Made by a program: the position numbers and the translations under genes
Notes under the pieces: generated by a model
What the model was told of the DNA's origin: nothing
Databases searched by the model: none
Seen by the model: the letters and a program-made list of their open reading frames with translations, nothing else
NCBI RefSeq assembly: GCF_030863805.1
Contig: NZ_CP132957.1
Span: forward strand, 3,348,001 to 3,412,000
DNA: 64,000 bases
Reading direction: 5' to 3'
Source: Kineothrix sp. MB12-C1
GTDB taxonomy: Bacteria > Bacillota > Clostridia > Lachnospirales > Lachnospiraceae
Part shown: positions 43,015 through 51,219 of the stretch, one piece after another
How the letters are laid out: every line of letters starts with the position of its first letter
Position numbering within the stretch: the stretch's first letter is position 1

Positions 43015-43401
43015 TCATATGTTAGTGTTACTATCGAATCCGGTGTCCTGTTCGCTATTACTACAAGCAATCAGAAAAATCTTTAGCATTCTCAATGCAT
43101 AGCGGCGCGTTCTTTCGTCACAATTGTTTAGCAGGCTAATGACGGCCAGACTTTCGTCTGTGTGATTTGCACTGTCAGTGTTGTTTGTGCCTAGAATAAT
43201 ATAGTCCAAAGACATATTTAGTGTTTCTGACAGGGCTAGGAGAGTTTCAATTGACATCCCACAATTTCCGCGTTCGATATCCGCATAATATTTAGTAGCA
43301 CGTCCTATTTTCTCCGCCATTTCATCCTGAGTCATCTCAAGAAGGGTACGCTTGAGGCGTAGCCTGTCCCCGGCCGCGAGCCGGTCATAAGTTTTCTTCA
43401 T
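43015..43401 (-). CDS. XRE-family helix-turn-helix regulator
   Basis: A 128-residue protein with an N-terminal Cro/CI-type HTH (about residues 8-65: LRLKRTLLEMTQDEMAEKIG, then YYADIERGNCGMSIETLLALSETLN) and a short helical C-terminal part. ATG 43401 is preferred, since GGAGG lies seven bases upstream; the ATG at 43416 sits on top of that site. It is divergent from the polysaccharide operon and faces the palindromic operator/promoter at 43568-43619, so it is the leading candidate for its regulator. No effector domain is visible. Confidence 0.88.
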   Translation of the reverse strand: MKKTYDRLAAGDRLRLKRTLLEMTQDEMAEKIGRATKYYADIERGNCGMSIETLLALSETLNMSLDYIILGTNNTDSANHTDESLAVISLLNNCDERTRRYALRMLKIFLIACSNSEQDTGFDSNTNI

Positions 43402-43567
43402 AAACAAATCCTCCATAATAAGTTTACTATTAGTTGTAAAATGTCAATTCATTGGAAATTTTGTTAATTTAGTGAAAAAAATAACGATTTCAAGAAATAA
43501 ACAAATAATTTTCGGCATAATTACCAAATAGTTCCAAATCACTATCTATTATCTTGTTATAGTGAGG

Positions 43568-43619
43568 TTGACAATACCAGTTTTAAACATATATAATAAT
43601 GATGTTTAAAACTGGTATT
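43568..43619 (+). promoter_or_regulatory. Promoter of the polysaccharide operon inside an 18-bp perfect palindrome
   Basis: The promoter is TTGACA (43568-43573), an 18-base spacer and TATAAT (43592-43597). AATACCAGTTTTAAACAT (43573-43590) and ATGTTTAAAACTGGTATT (43602-43619) are perfect reverse complements with 11 bases between, so the -10 box lies in the centre. The expected start point lies in the right arm, so the transcript would not contain the left arm, and the palindrome is best read as a DNA operator. A third related half site, GTTTAAAAC, lies at about 43629. The rest of 43402-43567 is AT-rich with no gene. Confidence 0.8.
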
Positions 43620-43662
43620 CTATATGCGTTTAAAACGTAGAAATAAAAAAAGATGATGTGGT

Positions 43663-44412
43663 GTGGATGAAGATATGAGAGAAATGATAGGGGAATTTGT
43701 GGACATCCATTCTCATATTCTCCCCGGTATAGATGATGGGGCACAGGATATAGAGATGAGTATGAGGATGCTGCAAATTGCATGTGATAACGGAATTAAG
43801 CATATTGTTTTGACTCCGCATTATAAACCGATGCATCATAATGCGGACAAGGAAAAGATACGGATGCTTACGGATAAACTCCGTGGGAAGGTTGAAGAGG
43901 AAGGTCTGGAGATAAAACTTTATGATGGTAATGAAGTGTATTATCACAGTGAAGCACTAATGGGACTGGAGAATGATAAAGTATTTCGCATGGCAGATTC
44001 CTCCTATGTATTGGTGGAATTTGGTCCAATGGACGAGTTCGACTATATACGAAACGGGTTATACCAATTATTGTCCGGAGGATATCGCCCGATAGTGGCT
44101 CATGCAGAACGATATGAAAAATTATTTTCAAGGCAAGAAGGTATCGAAGATATTATTGAGATGGGTTGTTATATACAAGTAAATGCAGGAAGTATCATGG
44201 GAGGAATGGGGTATCGGACAAAAAGCTATACCAAATATCTTCTCAAAAATGAATTAGTACATTTTGTGGCAACGGATGCCCATAACACAGATAAGAGAGG
44301 TCCCTTCTTAAAGGACTGCGCCAAATATATAAGCAGGAAGTATGGAAAAGATTATATGAGGAGACTTTTGTGTGAAAACCCGGCAAAAGTACTCGGTAAT
44401 GAATATATATAA
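43663..44412 (+). CDS. PHP-family tyrosine-protein phosphatase (CpsB/YwqE type)
   Basis: A 249-residue polymerase-and-histidinol-phosphatase-fold enzyme. Metal ligands occur in DIHSHILPGIDDGA near residue 14, LTPHYKPMHHNA near 50, HAERYEKL near 147 and ATDAHNTDKR near 203. CpsB-type enzymes dephosphorylate the BY-kinase of the same locus and so tune polymer synthesis. It is the first gene after the palindromic promoter. The exact start is open: GTG 43663 or internal ATGs at 43675 and 43684 are possible, because no strong Shine-Dalgarno site is present. Confidence 0.93.
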   Translation: MDEDMREMIGEFVDIHSHILPGIDDGAQDIEMSMRMLQIACDNGIKHIVLTPHYKPMHHNADKEKIRMLTDKLRGKVEEEGLEIKLYDGNEVYYHSEALMGLENDKVFRMADSSYVLVEFGPMDEFDYIRNGLYQLLSGGYRPIVAHAERYEKLFSRQEGIEDIIEMGCYIQVNAGSIMGGMGYRTKSYTKYLLKNELVHFVATDAHNTDKRGPFLKDCAKYISRKYGKDYMRRLLCENPAKVLGNEYI

Positions 44413-44433
44413 GTTACCCTAGGAGAACGTGAA

Positions 44434-45162
44434 ATGGAAAATCAAAAAGATAACGATATGATAGAGATAGATTTGCTGGAGATGTGGGGCGTTTTATGGA
44501 GACATCTTGGAATGATAATGAGTGTAGGACTTTTTACGGCCCTGCTTTGTTTTCTATTCAGCAGATTTATTATGGATCCTACTTATGAATCTATGACAAA
44601 GATATATATTCTTAATAAATCTGAAAGTGCGTCAGTCACGTATAGCGATGTACAATTAGGAACTCAGCTCACAAAAGATTATGCAGAGTTGATTACTAGC
44701 AGATATGTATTAGAAGAAGTGATACAAAAGCTATCCTTGGATGTAAGCTATGACGGTATGCTGAATATGGTAACTGTTACAACGCCTAGTGATACGCGTA
44801 TTGTAGCTATTACGGTAAAAAACATTGATCCGATTGTGGCGATGAATATAGCTAACTGTATTCGGGAAGTTGCTAGCGAGCATATACAAAATGTAATGGA
44901 TATTGAGGCGGTAAATATAGTGGAAACAGCTAATATGCCAACCGAAAAAGCAGGTCCTAACAGTATTAAGTGGACTTTGGTCGGTGGAGTCATTGGCTTT
45001 TTTATTATGTGTGCGATTATTCTTATTAAATATTTGATGGATGATACTGTTAAATCTTCTGAGGATGTGGAAAGATACCTGGGGCTTAGTACTTTGGCAT
45101 TAATTCCTCTTACTACGGATGGAGCAGGGAAAAAGAAAAAACAGAAAAGGAAAATACAATGA
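44434..45162 (+). CDS. Wzz/CapA-like polysaccharide co-polymerase
   Basis: A 242-residue protein with two membrane segments (about 27-48 and 176-198) flanking an extracellular domain with the Wzz pattern, and a short basic cytoplasmic tail ending KKKKQKRK. This is the transmembrane activator partner of a separate BY-kinase, the Gram-positive split version of Wzc. It sets chain length and activates the kinase. CTAGGAG precedes the ATG. The stop overlaps the kinase start by four bases (ATGATG). Confidence 0.93.
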   Translation: MENQKDNDMIEIDLLEMWGVLWRHLGMIMSVGLFTALLCFLFSRFIMDPTYESMTKIYILNKSESASVTYSDVQLGTQLTKDYAELITSRYVLEEVIQKLSLDVSYDGMLNMVTVTTPSDTRIVAITVKNIDPIVAMNIANCIREVASEHIQNVMDIEAVNIVETANMPTEKAGPNSIKWTLVGGVIGFFIMCAIILIKYLMDDTVKSSEDVERYLGLSTLALIPLTTDGAGKKKKQKRKIQ

Positions 45163-45932
45163 TGCAAGAGGTAAGGTTACAATTCAGTCAGACTGATAAT
45201 TACAGAAAAAGAGAAGCATTCAAGACACTGCGCAGCAATATAGAGTTTTGTGGCGAAGATATGAAAGTAATAACCGTAACTAGTTGTACTCCCAATGAAG
45301 GTAAGTCCAGTGTGGCGATGGAAATAGCAAAAGCCTTTGCAGAGGCAGGAAATAAAACAATGTTAATCGATGCAGATATGCGAAAGTCCGTGTTAGTAGG
45401 AAGATATAAGACGGGAGCAATAAAAATGGGTCTAACCCATTGTTTGATAGGAAAAGCCACCTATCTCGATGTGGCTTGTAATACCAACATACCCAATTTA
45501 TTCATTACTTTTTCAGGACCTGTTCCGCCCAATCCAAGCGAGTTGCTGGGCGGTTCGAGATTTGCTTCTATTTTAAGCGGTCTTAGGAAGACGTTTGATT
45601 ATGTAATTATAGATACACCGCCTCTTGGAAGTGTCATTGATGCCGCAGTGTGCGCTAAGCAATGCGATGGTACTGTTCTGGTCGTGGAAAGCAACGCGGT
45701 AAGCTATAAGTTCGTACAAAAAGTCAAGGAACAATTGGATATGGCTGGCAGTAGAATACTTGGCGTAGTACTGAACAAGGTAGATATGGACGGAAAGGGC
45801 CATTATGGGCAGTATGGAAAATACTATGGCAAGTATTATGGTAAATATGGGGAAGAAAATGGGGGAATTATGAATTCTGTAATAGATAAAGAGGAAATAG
45901 ACAAAATTGATGATATTGAAGAGATAGAGTAG
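45159..45932 (+). CDS. BY-kinase (CpsD/CapB-type tyrosine kinase)
   Basis: A 257-residue P-loop tyrosine kinase. Walker A is SCTPNEGKSSVAME near residue 45, Walker A' is LIDADMRKS near 71, and Walker B is VIIDTPP near 150. The tail has a tyrosine cluster (HYGQYGKYYGKYYGKYG, about 209-225), the usual site of autophosphorylation, followed by an acidic Ile/Asp/Glu-rich end. It cycles between phosphorylated and free states with the Wzz-like activator and the PHP phosphatase to control polymer assembly. Confidence 0.94.
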   Translation: MMQEVRLQFSQTDNYRKREAFKTLRSNIEFCGEDMKVITVTSCTPNEGKSSVAMEIAKAFAEAGNKTMLIDADMRKSVLVGRYKTGAIKMGLTHCLIGKATYLDVACNTNIPNLFITFSGPVPPNPSELLGGSRFASILSGLRKTFDYVIIDTPPLGSVIDAAVCAKQCDGTVLVVESNAVSYKFVQKVKEQLDMAGSRILGVVLNKVDMDGKGHYGQYGKYYGKYYGKYGEENGGIMNSVIDKEEIDKIDDIEEIE

Positions 45933-45970
45933 TAATGGAAAACGAAGAGAAAAGTCGAAAGAGGTAGGGG

Positions 45971-46807
45971 ATGAAACATAGTAAATGGATTGCCATTATT
46001 TTTACTATTTTTAATTTAATTTTAGTAATTATATGCGGGGTTGTTTGGTTTCGAACGGATAGAATAAGTCCGGAGTTCAAGTTTCGTCTTAGTGAATTAG
46101 TATATGAAGAGGATACAACGGAGTATGAGCTTTTGGAAGGAATTACTGCAATAGATAATAGAGATGGAGACATAACAGATCGTATTGTAATTGAAAAGGT
46201 CATTAAAAGCGAGAAAGAAAACTCTGTTGTTGTATTTTATGCGGTAAGCGATGCGGCAGGAAATGTGGTAAAGACTTCGAGGATATTTCCGGCAGTCTTT
46301 GTTAATGAAGAGAAAGAAGAACAGATACTCTCAGAACTGAATGATGCGGAGACAGAAGCTGCACCGGAAATAGAGACAGAAAATATGGATGAGATTCCTG
46401 TTGAAGAAAATGAGGACATAGAAGACCAACAAGAAGATGAAGTAGAGCAGGAAGAGGATATTCTGGAGGAACAGGATAGTGATGCGGAAACAGAAGTGAC
46501 GAATCAGGGAGATTCTGTTTCTCAGTCGGTGGAAAATGAGAATGCCGAACAGACGAGGATAGGAGCTGCACCTGTTATAACGTTAAAGGCATCAGAAGTA
46601 ACAACGAAACAAGGGATACCGCCGGCATGGGTCGATGTAATTGGCTCTTTGACGGATGATATCGATGATTACGAGACTTTGTTTAGCAACTTGAATGTCA
46701 GCAAGTATGATATCAATACGGTGGGCGATTATAAAGTGTCCTTGACTGTAATGGATTCAAATAAGAACACATCAAAACCAGTGACATTAACAGTACATGT
46801 TAAATAA
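45971..46807 (+). CDS. Membrane-anchored DUF5011-like Ig-fold protein with acidic spacer
   Basis: A 278-residue protein with one N-terminal membrane segment (about 7-27) and two predicted extracellular Ig-like units. The first (about 35-110) contains LEGITAIDNRDGDITDRI, the characteristic phrase of DUF5011/bacterial Ig-like repeats; the second is the C-terminal 85 residues and also ends in a DUF5011-like strand pattern (VGDYKVSLTVMDSNKN). Between them lies a long Glu/Asp-rich spacer (about 112-195). It is encoded between kinase and LCP genes, and could be a structural partner of the polysaccharide machinery; no enzymatic motif is present. Confidence 0.75.
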   Translation: MKHSKWIAIIFTIFNLILVIICGVVWFRTDRISPEFKFRLSELVYEEDTTEYELLEGITAIDNRDGDITDRIVIEKVIKSEKENSVVVFYAVSDAAGNVVKTSRIFPAVFVNEEKEEQILSELNDAETEAAPEIETENMDEIPVEENEDIEDQQEDEVEQEEDILEEQDSDAETEVTNQGDSVSQSVENENAEQTRIGAAPVITLKASEVTTKQGIPPAWVDVIGSLTDDIDDYETLFSNLNVSKYDINTVGDYKVSLTVMDSNKNTSKPVTLTVHVK

Positions 46808-46840
46808 TTCCAGAATAATATGGGGGCTGAGAGTGCGCCA

Positions 46841-47983
46841 ATGAATAAGAAAAAAATAAGGGATAAAGAGGCTAATCTTGAAAAGGAGATGCTTTTAAAT
46901 CCTGAAAATATAGTAAAGCGTAAGAGGGACCAAAGAAAAAGAGTACTTATTGCTGTAGGGATTGGTTTCATTATTTTTATAGGAGTAATACTTATTTCTT
47001 TTCAAATGGTAAAAGCAATAGGTAAAGCCAATTTACAGGGGAAGGCCATAACAGAAGTACCTGAGCTGCTGACGGAAGAACTGGAATCTGCAATGGAAGA
47101 GCAGCAATGGCAGGAAGGTTGGGTCAGATATAAGGATACAACATATGCTTACAATACGGATATCATGACCTTTCTTGTTATGGGTATCGACAAAAATGAT
47201 GATGTGGAAGAAGTGGCAGGAGGAACAAACGGAGGACAGGCTGATGCTTTGTTTCTATTGGTACTTAACCCTCATGATAAATCTATCAAGGTAATCGGTA
47301 TCAACCGCAATACGATGACCGATGTAAATTTGTACACTGAAGATGGTGCTTATATGACTACGGTCACGGCGCAAATTGCAGTACAGCATGGATTTGGCAA
47401 TGGAATGGAGGAAAGCTGTGAATATCAGTTGGATGCAGTAAAAAAGTTGTTCTATAACTTGCCGATACATGGATATTGCGCAATAAATATGAGCGCAGTA
47501 ATACCTTTAACAGATATGGTGGGCGGAATCGAACTGACGGCTCTTGAGGATGTAAAGTCATCTTTTAAGGAAGAAAAGGGAGCTTATGTAGTAAAGTCAG
47601 GAGAAACAATTCTTCTTGATGGCAGGAGCGGATATTCCTATGTACGCTATCGCGATATCAACATAGCAGGCTCCTCGGATATGAGGCTTAAGAGACAGAA
47701 ACAGTATTTGGAGGAAGCCATAAGTAGTATAAAAACGGAAACGAAGAAAGATATTTCACTTCCTATTAAGCTATATAATGCCGTTGAATCACAGATGGTA
47801 ACTAATATTACAGTAGATGAGGTGACTTATCTGGTATCCACTGCTATAGACTATAATTTTGATTCAAAGCAGTTTTATTTTCTGAAGGGAGAGACTGTAC
47901 AGGGAGAAAAATTTGAAGAATATTACATCGATGAGGATGCTCTATATGAGATGATATTGCATATTTTCTATGAGCCTATCTAA
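46841..47983 (+). CDS. LytR-CpsA-Psr (LCP) family glycopolymer ligase
   Basis: A 380-residue protein with a basic cytoplasmic N-terminus, one membrane segment (about 32-54) and an extracellular LCP domain. Landmarks are MTFLVMGIDKN near residue 108, the Arg in VIGINRNTMTD near 151, GYCAINMSAVIPLTDMVGGIEL near 211, and YVRYRDINIAGSSDMRLKRQKQYLEEA near 268, with the conserved Arg and Asp residues that bind the polyprenyl pyrophosphate. LCP enzymes transfer the finished polymer from lipid carrier to peptidoglycan. ATG 46841 is more likely than ATG 46820, which has no ribosome-binding site. Confidence 0.92.
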   Translation: MNKKKIRDKEANLEKEMLLNPENIVKRKRDQRKRVLIAVGIGFIIFIGVILISFQMVKAIGKANLQGKAITEVPELLTEELESAMEEQQWQEGWVRYKDTTYAYNTDIMTFLVMGIDKNDDVEEVAGGTNGGQADALFLLVLNPHDKSIKVIGINRNTMTDVNLYTEDGAYMTTVTAQIAVQHGFGNGMEESCEYQLDAVKKLFYNLPIHGYCAINMSAVIPLTDMVGGIELTALEDVKSSFKEEKGAYVVKSGETILLDGRSGYSYVRYRDINIAGSSDMRLKRQKQYLEEAISSIKTETKKDISLPIKLYNAVESQMVTNITVDEVTYLVSTAIDYNFDSKQFYFLKGETVQGEKFEEYYIDEDALYEMILHIFYEPI

Positions 47984-48041
47984 GGAGGCTGGTATAGAAA
48001 ATGATGGAAGATATATTCTCGGGAGATTTAGGAAGGGGAAG

Positions 48042-48809
48042 ATGAAAATGAGAAAATATACATATGCGTTAATAGGAGTCCTTTTGATATGCTTATCCGG
48101 TTGTGGTAAGCAAGGGACACAAATAAATGAGCCGGAGTCCAAAGAAACAGAGGCTGTGATAGAAGAAGGTGTCGGTCTTTCAGGAGAATCAGCAAAGGAT
48201 GGTCATATTAATTTCGAAGTGCTCCAAAAAGAGAATCCTGAAATTTTCGCATGGCTGTATGTGCCGGGAACGGATATTGATTATCCGGTTTTACAAAGTG
48301 CTGTGTCTGATGAGTATTATAAGACCCATACACAGGAAGGGAAAGAGGGGCAGGCAGGTGCGCTTTATACAGAGATGCCCAATATGATGAATATGTGTGA
48401 CTTCAATACAATCATACATGGTAAAGATATGGAGGATGATAGCCTATTTGCAAGCTTGCATCAATTTGAAGATAGCGAATTTTTTGATAAAAATGATAAG
48501 TTCTATATTTATCTCCCGGGTAATGTACTTACCTACGAAATCTTCGCAGCTTATTATGATGAAGGCAGCGATATTTTAAGAAGATATGATTATACCACTT
48601 ATGAAGGCTGTATAGATTATTTGCAGCAGATATATGGTTTGAGAGAAATGGGAAAGAACCTAAGAGAAGGATGGGAGGATTTGACACCATATCATTTTCT
48701 TGTGACGCTTAACGGTGATATCCGGGAGGAAGCAAAGCAGTACGTTGTGCTGGGAGTGCTGATAGAGGATGCCGCAGGCAATATAGACAGAGTAATTCTG
48801 GAAGATTAG
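48042..48809 (+). CDS. Sortase-B-fold lipoprotein with all catalytic residues replaced
   Basis: A 255-residue predicted lipoprotein: signal sequence with lipobox LSGC (Cys about 19), an acidic linker and a class B sortase fold (about 60-250). The alignment-determining blocks are DIDYPVLQ, YYKTHTQEGKEGQAGALYTE, DFNTIIHGKDMEDDSLFASL, YEIFAAYY and the final strand QYVVLGVLIED. At the catalytic His position (usually YGHNM) it reads HGKDM (Lys 128), at TLSTC it reads TLNGD (Asp 226), and at the Arg position (RFVV) it reads QYVV (Gln 233). It cannot be a normal transpeptidase. ATG 48042 is used with AGGAAGGGGA upstream; the frame continues upstream to 47970 inside the LCP gene. A binding or scaffolding role is inference. 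Confidence 0.85.
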   Translation: MKMRKYTYALIGVLLICLSGCGKQGTQINEPESKETEAVIEEGVGLSGESAKDGHINFEVLQKENPEIFAWLYVPGTDIDYPVLQSAVSDEYYKTHTQEGKEGQAGALYTEMPNMMNMCDFNTIIHGKDMEDDSLFASLHQFEDSEFFDKNDKFYIYLPGNVLTYEIFAAYYDEGSDILRRYDYTTYEGCIDYLQQIYGLREMGKNLREGWEDLTPYHFLVTLNGDIREEAKQYVVLGVLIEDAAGNIDRVILED

Positions 48810-48815
48810 GTATTA

Positions 48816-48951
48816 CAGTTCAGCCAAAGGCTGAACTGTAATGAAGGATGTACACAAAATGCAATATAATTGCATTTTGGCGCTTGCAACCCTCGCGAAA
48901 TTGCATAGGGACGCAATTTTGGCTTCGCGATCCCGATGGCTGAACTGTTTC
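48816..48951 (+). mobile_element. Structured miniature element, family R copy 3, flanked by 12-bp direct repeats
   Basis: The perfect direct repeat GATTAGGTATTA occurs at 48804-48815 and 48952-48963. Inside are the hairpin CAGTTCAGCC-AAA-GGCTGAACTG (extended to 14 pairs by neighbouring bases), CAAAATGCAAT-ATA-ATTGCATTTTG (48855-48879), the conserved GCGCTTGC segment, a third pairing TCGCGAA/TTCGCGA with inner AATTGC/GCAATT, and a right end GGCTGAACTG that is complementary to the left end. Order and spacing match copies 1 and 2 read on the minus strand, with compensating differences in the stems. It separates the sortase-like gene from the secreted-protein gene; the left direct repeat overlaps the stop codon of the former. 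Confidence 0.78.
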
Positions 48952-49014
48952 GATTAGGTATTAACATTAAGGTGTTAATATAGACCACACTTAGGAATTA
49001 AGAAAGGAGGATAT

Positions 49015-49614
49015 ATGCCAATGAAAAAGATTATTGCTTTATTATGTGCTACAACACTTCTTATCTCTATGCCAGTGTTGGCAGCACCGAGCCCAGACGC
49101 AGGAAGTGTATCAGGTAATTCAACATCCGCATCTCAGGCTTCCGCTTCTACAGCAGTAGTAGCAGGATTTGCTAAGGCACTCGATGCTCAGTTCGCTGCA
49201 GCACGTGGAATGAGCGCTGTTGAGTATTATAACAATACAGTTATCTCGACGCCGGGAGTAGAAAATGCTATGCCTGTTGGTCAGGGCGGTAAAATCATAA
49301 TCAATGGTGTTGTTACTAATTTAACAGCAACATTGTCCAAAGTAACAAGTACTGTAGCTGCCGATGCGAAAGCTCAAGCTACAACTCTTGGAGGAAGCCT
49401 TTTAAACGCAGTAAAAGTAGATTTCCCTGGAGCAAATTACAACGTAGCTACCATTAATTTCTATTTGAAAGGCCTTGAAGCCGGAACAAATGTTGTTGTG
49501 AAACAATATGTAGACGGTGCATGGATCGATGTAGAAATCGTAGAAGTAAGAGCTGATCATGTAGTTCTTAATCTTACAAAATCAGGAGCGGTAGCATTTA
49601 TTACACTGCCCTAA
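49015..49614 (+). CDS. Secreted protein of unknown function
   Basis: A 199-residue protein with a clear signal peptide (MPMKKIIALLCATTLLISM, cleavage probably after VLAA near residue 24), a Ser/Ala-rich linker (about 28-48) and a compact Ala/Val/Gly-rich body. The last 55 residues (INFYLKGLEAGTNVVVKQ onward) look like a beta-rich domain. No sortase signal, catalytic motif or known family could be recognised. AAAGGAGG five bases upstream is very strong, implying high expression. It sits alone between repeat R copy 3 and the glycosyltransferase block. It could be a secreted component of the polysaccharide locus, but the sequence does not show a function. Confidence 0.7.
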   Translation: MPMKKIIALLCATTLLISMPVLAAPSPDAGSVSGNSTSASQASASTAVVAGFAKALDAQFAAARGMSAVEYYNNTVISTPGVENAMPVGQGGKIIINGVVTNLTATLSKVTSTVAADAKAQATTLGGSLLNAVKVDFPGANYNVATINFYLKGLEAGTNVVVKQYVDGAWIDVEIVEVRADHVVLNLTKSGAVAFITLP

Positions 49615-49663
49615 TAGGTAAAACAGAATATGTTTTGTAAATGACCGAGTGTGGGGAATGGCT

Positions 49664-49685
49664 GCTGCCGCAGGTTTGCGGCAGC
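49664..49685 (+). terminator. GC-rich hairpin after the secreted-protein gene
   Basis: GCTGCCGC-AGGTTT-GCGGCAGC is a perfect eight-base stem 50 bases after the stop. It lacks a long T run (ggttcaaaaataatt follows), so it may be a weak terminator or a transcript-stabilising end. Nothing else is visible in the gap 49615-49868. Confidence 0.5.
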
Positions 49686-49868
49686 GGTTCAAAAATAATT
49701 ATTAAGTGAATGCAAATTTTAAAAGGGGAAGCTTCAAAGAAATAGGACACATGTATTGTCTACACAGCTTTGCGTTTCGTAGTATAAATTATGCTATTTA
49801 CTTATTTTGAAAAGGGAATAAGAGGAATGAGGGAAATATCATATTGAAATACTTTTATAAAAAGGTGA

Positions 49869-51200
49869 GTGGTAAACATGTTAAATAAGGAAACAACGGA
49901 AATCAATGGTAAAGAAGTAAAGCTGTTAGAAACGCATAAAACTAATGTAAATTATACAACTGAAAAGCAGCAAGTATTTATTATTGGAAGTAAAGGAATA
50001 CCTTCTAATTATGGTGGATTTGAATCCTTTGTTGAGAAACTGACAGAATACCGGACGAATGACAAGATTCGCTATCATGTTGCTCGAATTAGTCATGATA
50101 ATCTACGTTATGAATATAATGGGGCTAAATGTTTTAATGTAAATGTTCCGAACATCGGACCTGCGAAGGCAATTTACTATGATATGGCGGCTTTGCACTA
50201 TTGTATTCAATATTGTAAAGAAAGACCAGCTATTAAAGTTCCGATTTTCTACGTATTGGCTTGTAGAATTGGACCCTTTATTAAATATTTCAAGAGAGAG
50301 ATAAGGAAATTAGGCGGGGTCTTATATGTTAATCCTGATGGACATGAGTGGAAACGCAGGAAGTGGAGTGCTCCTGTTCGTATGTATTGGAAAGTATCTG
50401 AAAGACTGATGGTAAAGCACGCGGACCTTTTGATCTGCGATAGTAAAAATATTGAGAAATACATAAAAGAGGATTATAAAAAATATCATCCCACCACGAA
50501 ATATATCGCATATGGATCGGATACTAAACCCTCCATATTAGCGAGTTCTGATAAAACATATATACAATGGATGAAAGATAGGAGTTTGGAGTTAAAAGAT
50601 TATTACCTGATGGTTGGCCGTTTTGTACCGGAGAATAATTATGAGACAATAATTCGCGAATTCATGAACTCTGATACAGAGAAATTTCTAGTGATAATAA
50701 CCACTATTAATAATAAATTTTTCGAAGAATTGAAGATAAGAACCTATTTTGACAAAGATCCCCGCATCAAATTTGTAGGAACGGTTTATGATCAAAATCT
50801 GCTTAGAAAAATAAGGGAAAATGCTTATGGATATATTCATGGACATGAAGTCGGGGGAACGAATCCAAGTCTGCTGGAAGCATTAAGTAGTACAAGTTTA
50901 AACTTATTGTTAAGCGTGGAGTTTAATCGTGAAGTCGGTAAAGACGCTGCAATATATTGGGATAAAGAAGAAGGGAACCTTGCTGATCTGATTAATAAGT
51001 GTGATGAATTGCCGTCAAGTGAAATTGCACAGCTGGCGACAAAAGCAAAAAATCGCATTGTTGAGGCTTATAGTTGGGAAAGTATTGTAAATAGTTATGA
51101 AACAACCTTTTTAACACAACCTAGCGTAGTAGTAGAAGCCTTTCCTCAGCTGGAAAGGGCAAATAAAAAGATTCATGCAACAATAATGTATAGGGAATAG
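49869..51200 (+). CDS. DUF1972-family glycosyltransferase (rhamnosyltransferase-like), intact copy
   Basis: A 443-residue GT4-like enzyme. The N-terminal DUF1972 domain begins QVFIIGSKGIPSNYGGFESF near residue 36 and includes PNIGPAKAIYYDMAAL, ACRIGPF and VNPDGHEWKRRKW; the C-terminal glycosyltransferase domain has LMVGRFVPENNYE near 244 and HGHEVGGTNPSLLEAL near 323, the donor-binding Glu region. Characterised relatives (for example pneumococcal Cps2T) transfer rhamnose as an early sugar of the repeat unit. Two further copies downstream are broken, so this may be the only functional one. The spacing AAAGGTGAGTGGTAAAC to the ATG is acceptable. Confidence 0.88.
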   Translation: MVNMLNKETTEINGKEVKLLETHKTNVNYTTEKQQVFIIGSKGIPSNYGGFESFVEKLTEYRTNDKIRYHVARISHDNLRYEYNGAKCFNVNVPNIGPAKAIYYDMAALHYCIQYCKERPAIKVPIFYVLACRIGPFIKYFKREIRKLGGVLYVNPDGHEWKRRKWSAPVRMYWKVSERLMVKHADLLICDSKNIEKYIKEDYKKYHPTTKYIAYGSDTKPSILASSDKTYIQWMKDRSLELKDYYLMVGRFVPENNYETIIREFMNSDTEKFLVIITTINNKFFEELKIRTYFDKDPRIKFVGTVYDQNLLRKIRENAYGYIHGHEVGGTNPSLLEALSSTSLNLLLSVEFNREVGKDAAIYWDKEEGNLADLINKCDELPSSEIAQLATKAKNRIVEAYSWESIVNSYETTFLTQPSVVVEAFPQLERANKKIHATIMYRE

Positions 51201-51219
51201 ATGTTTTTTATGGCTGGAG

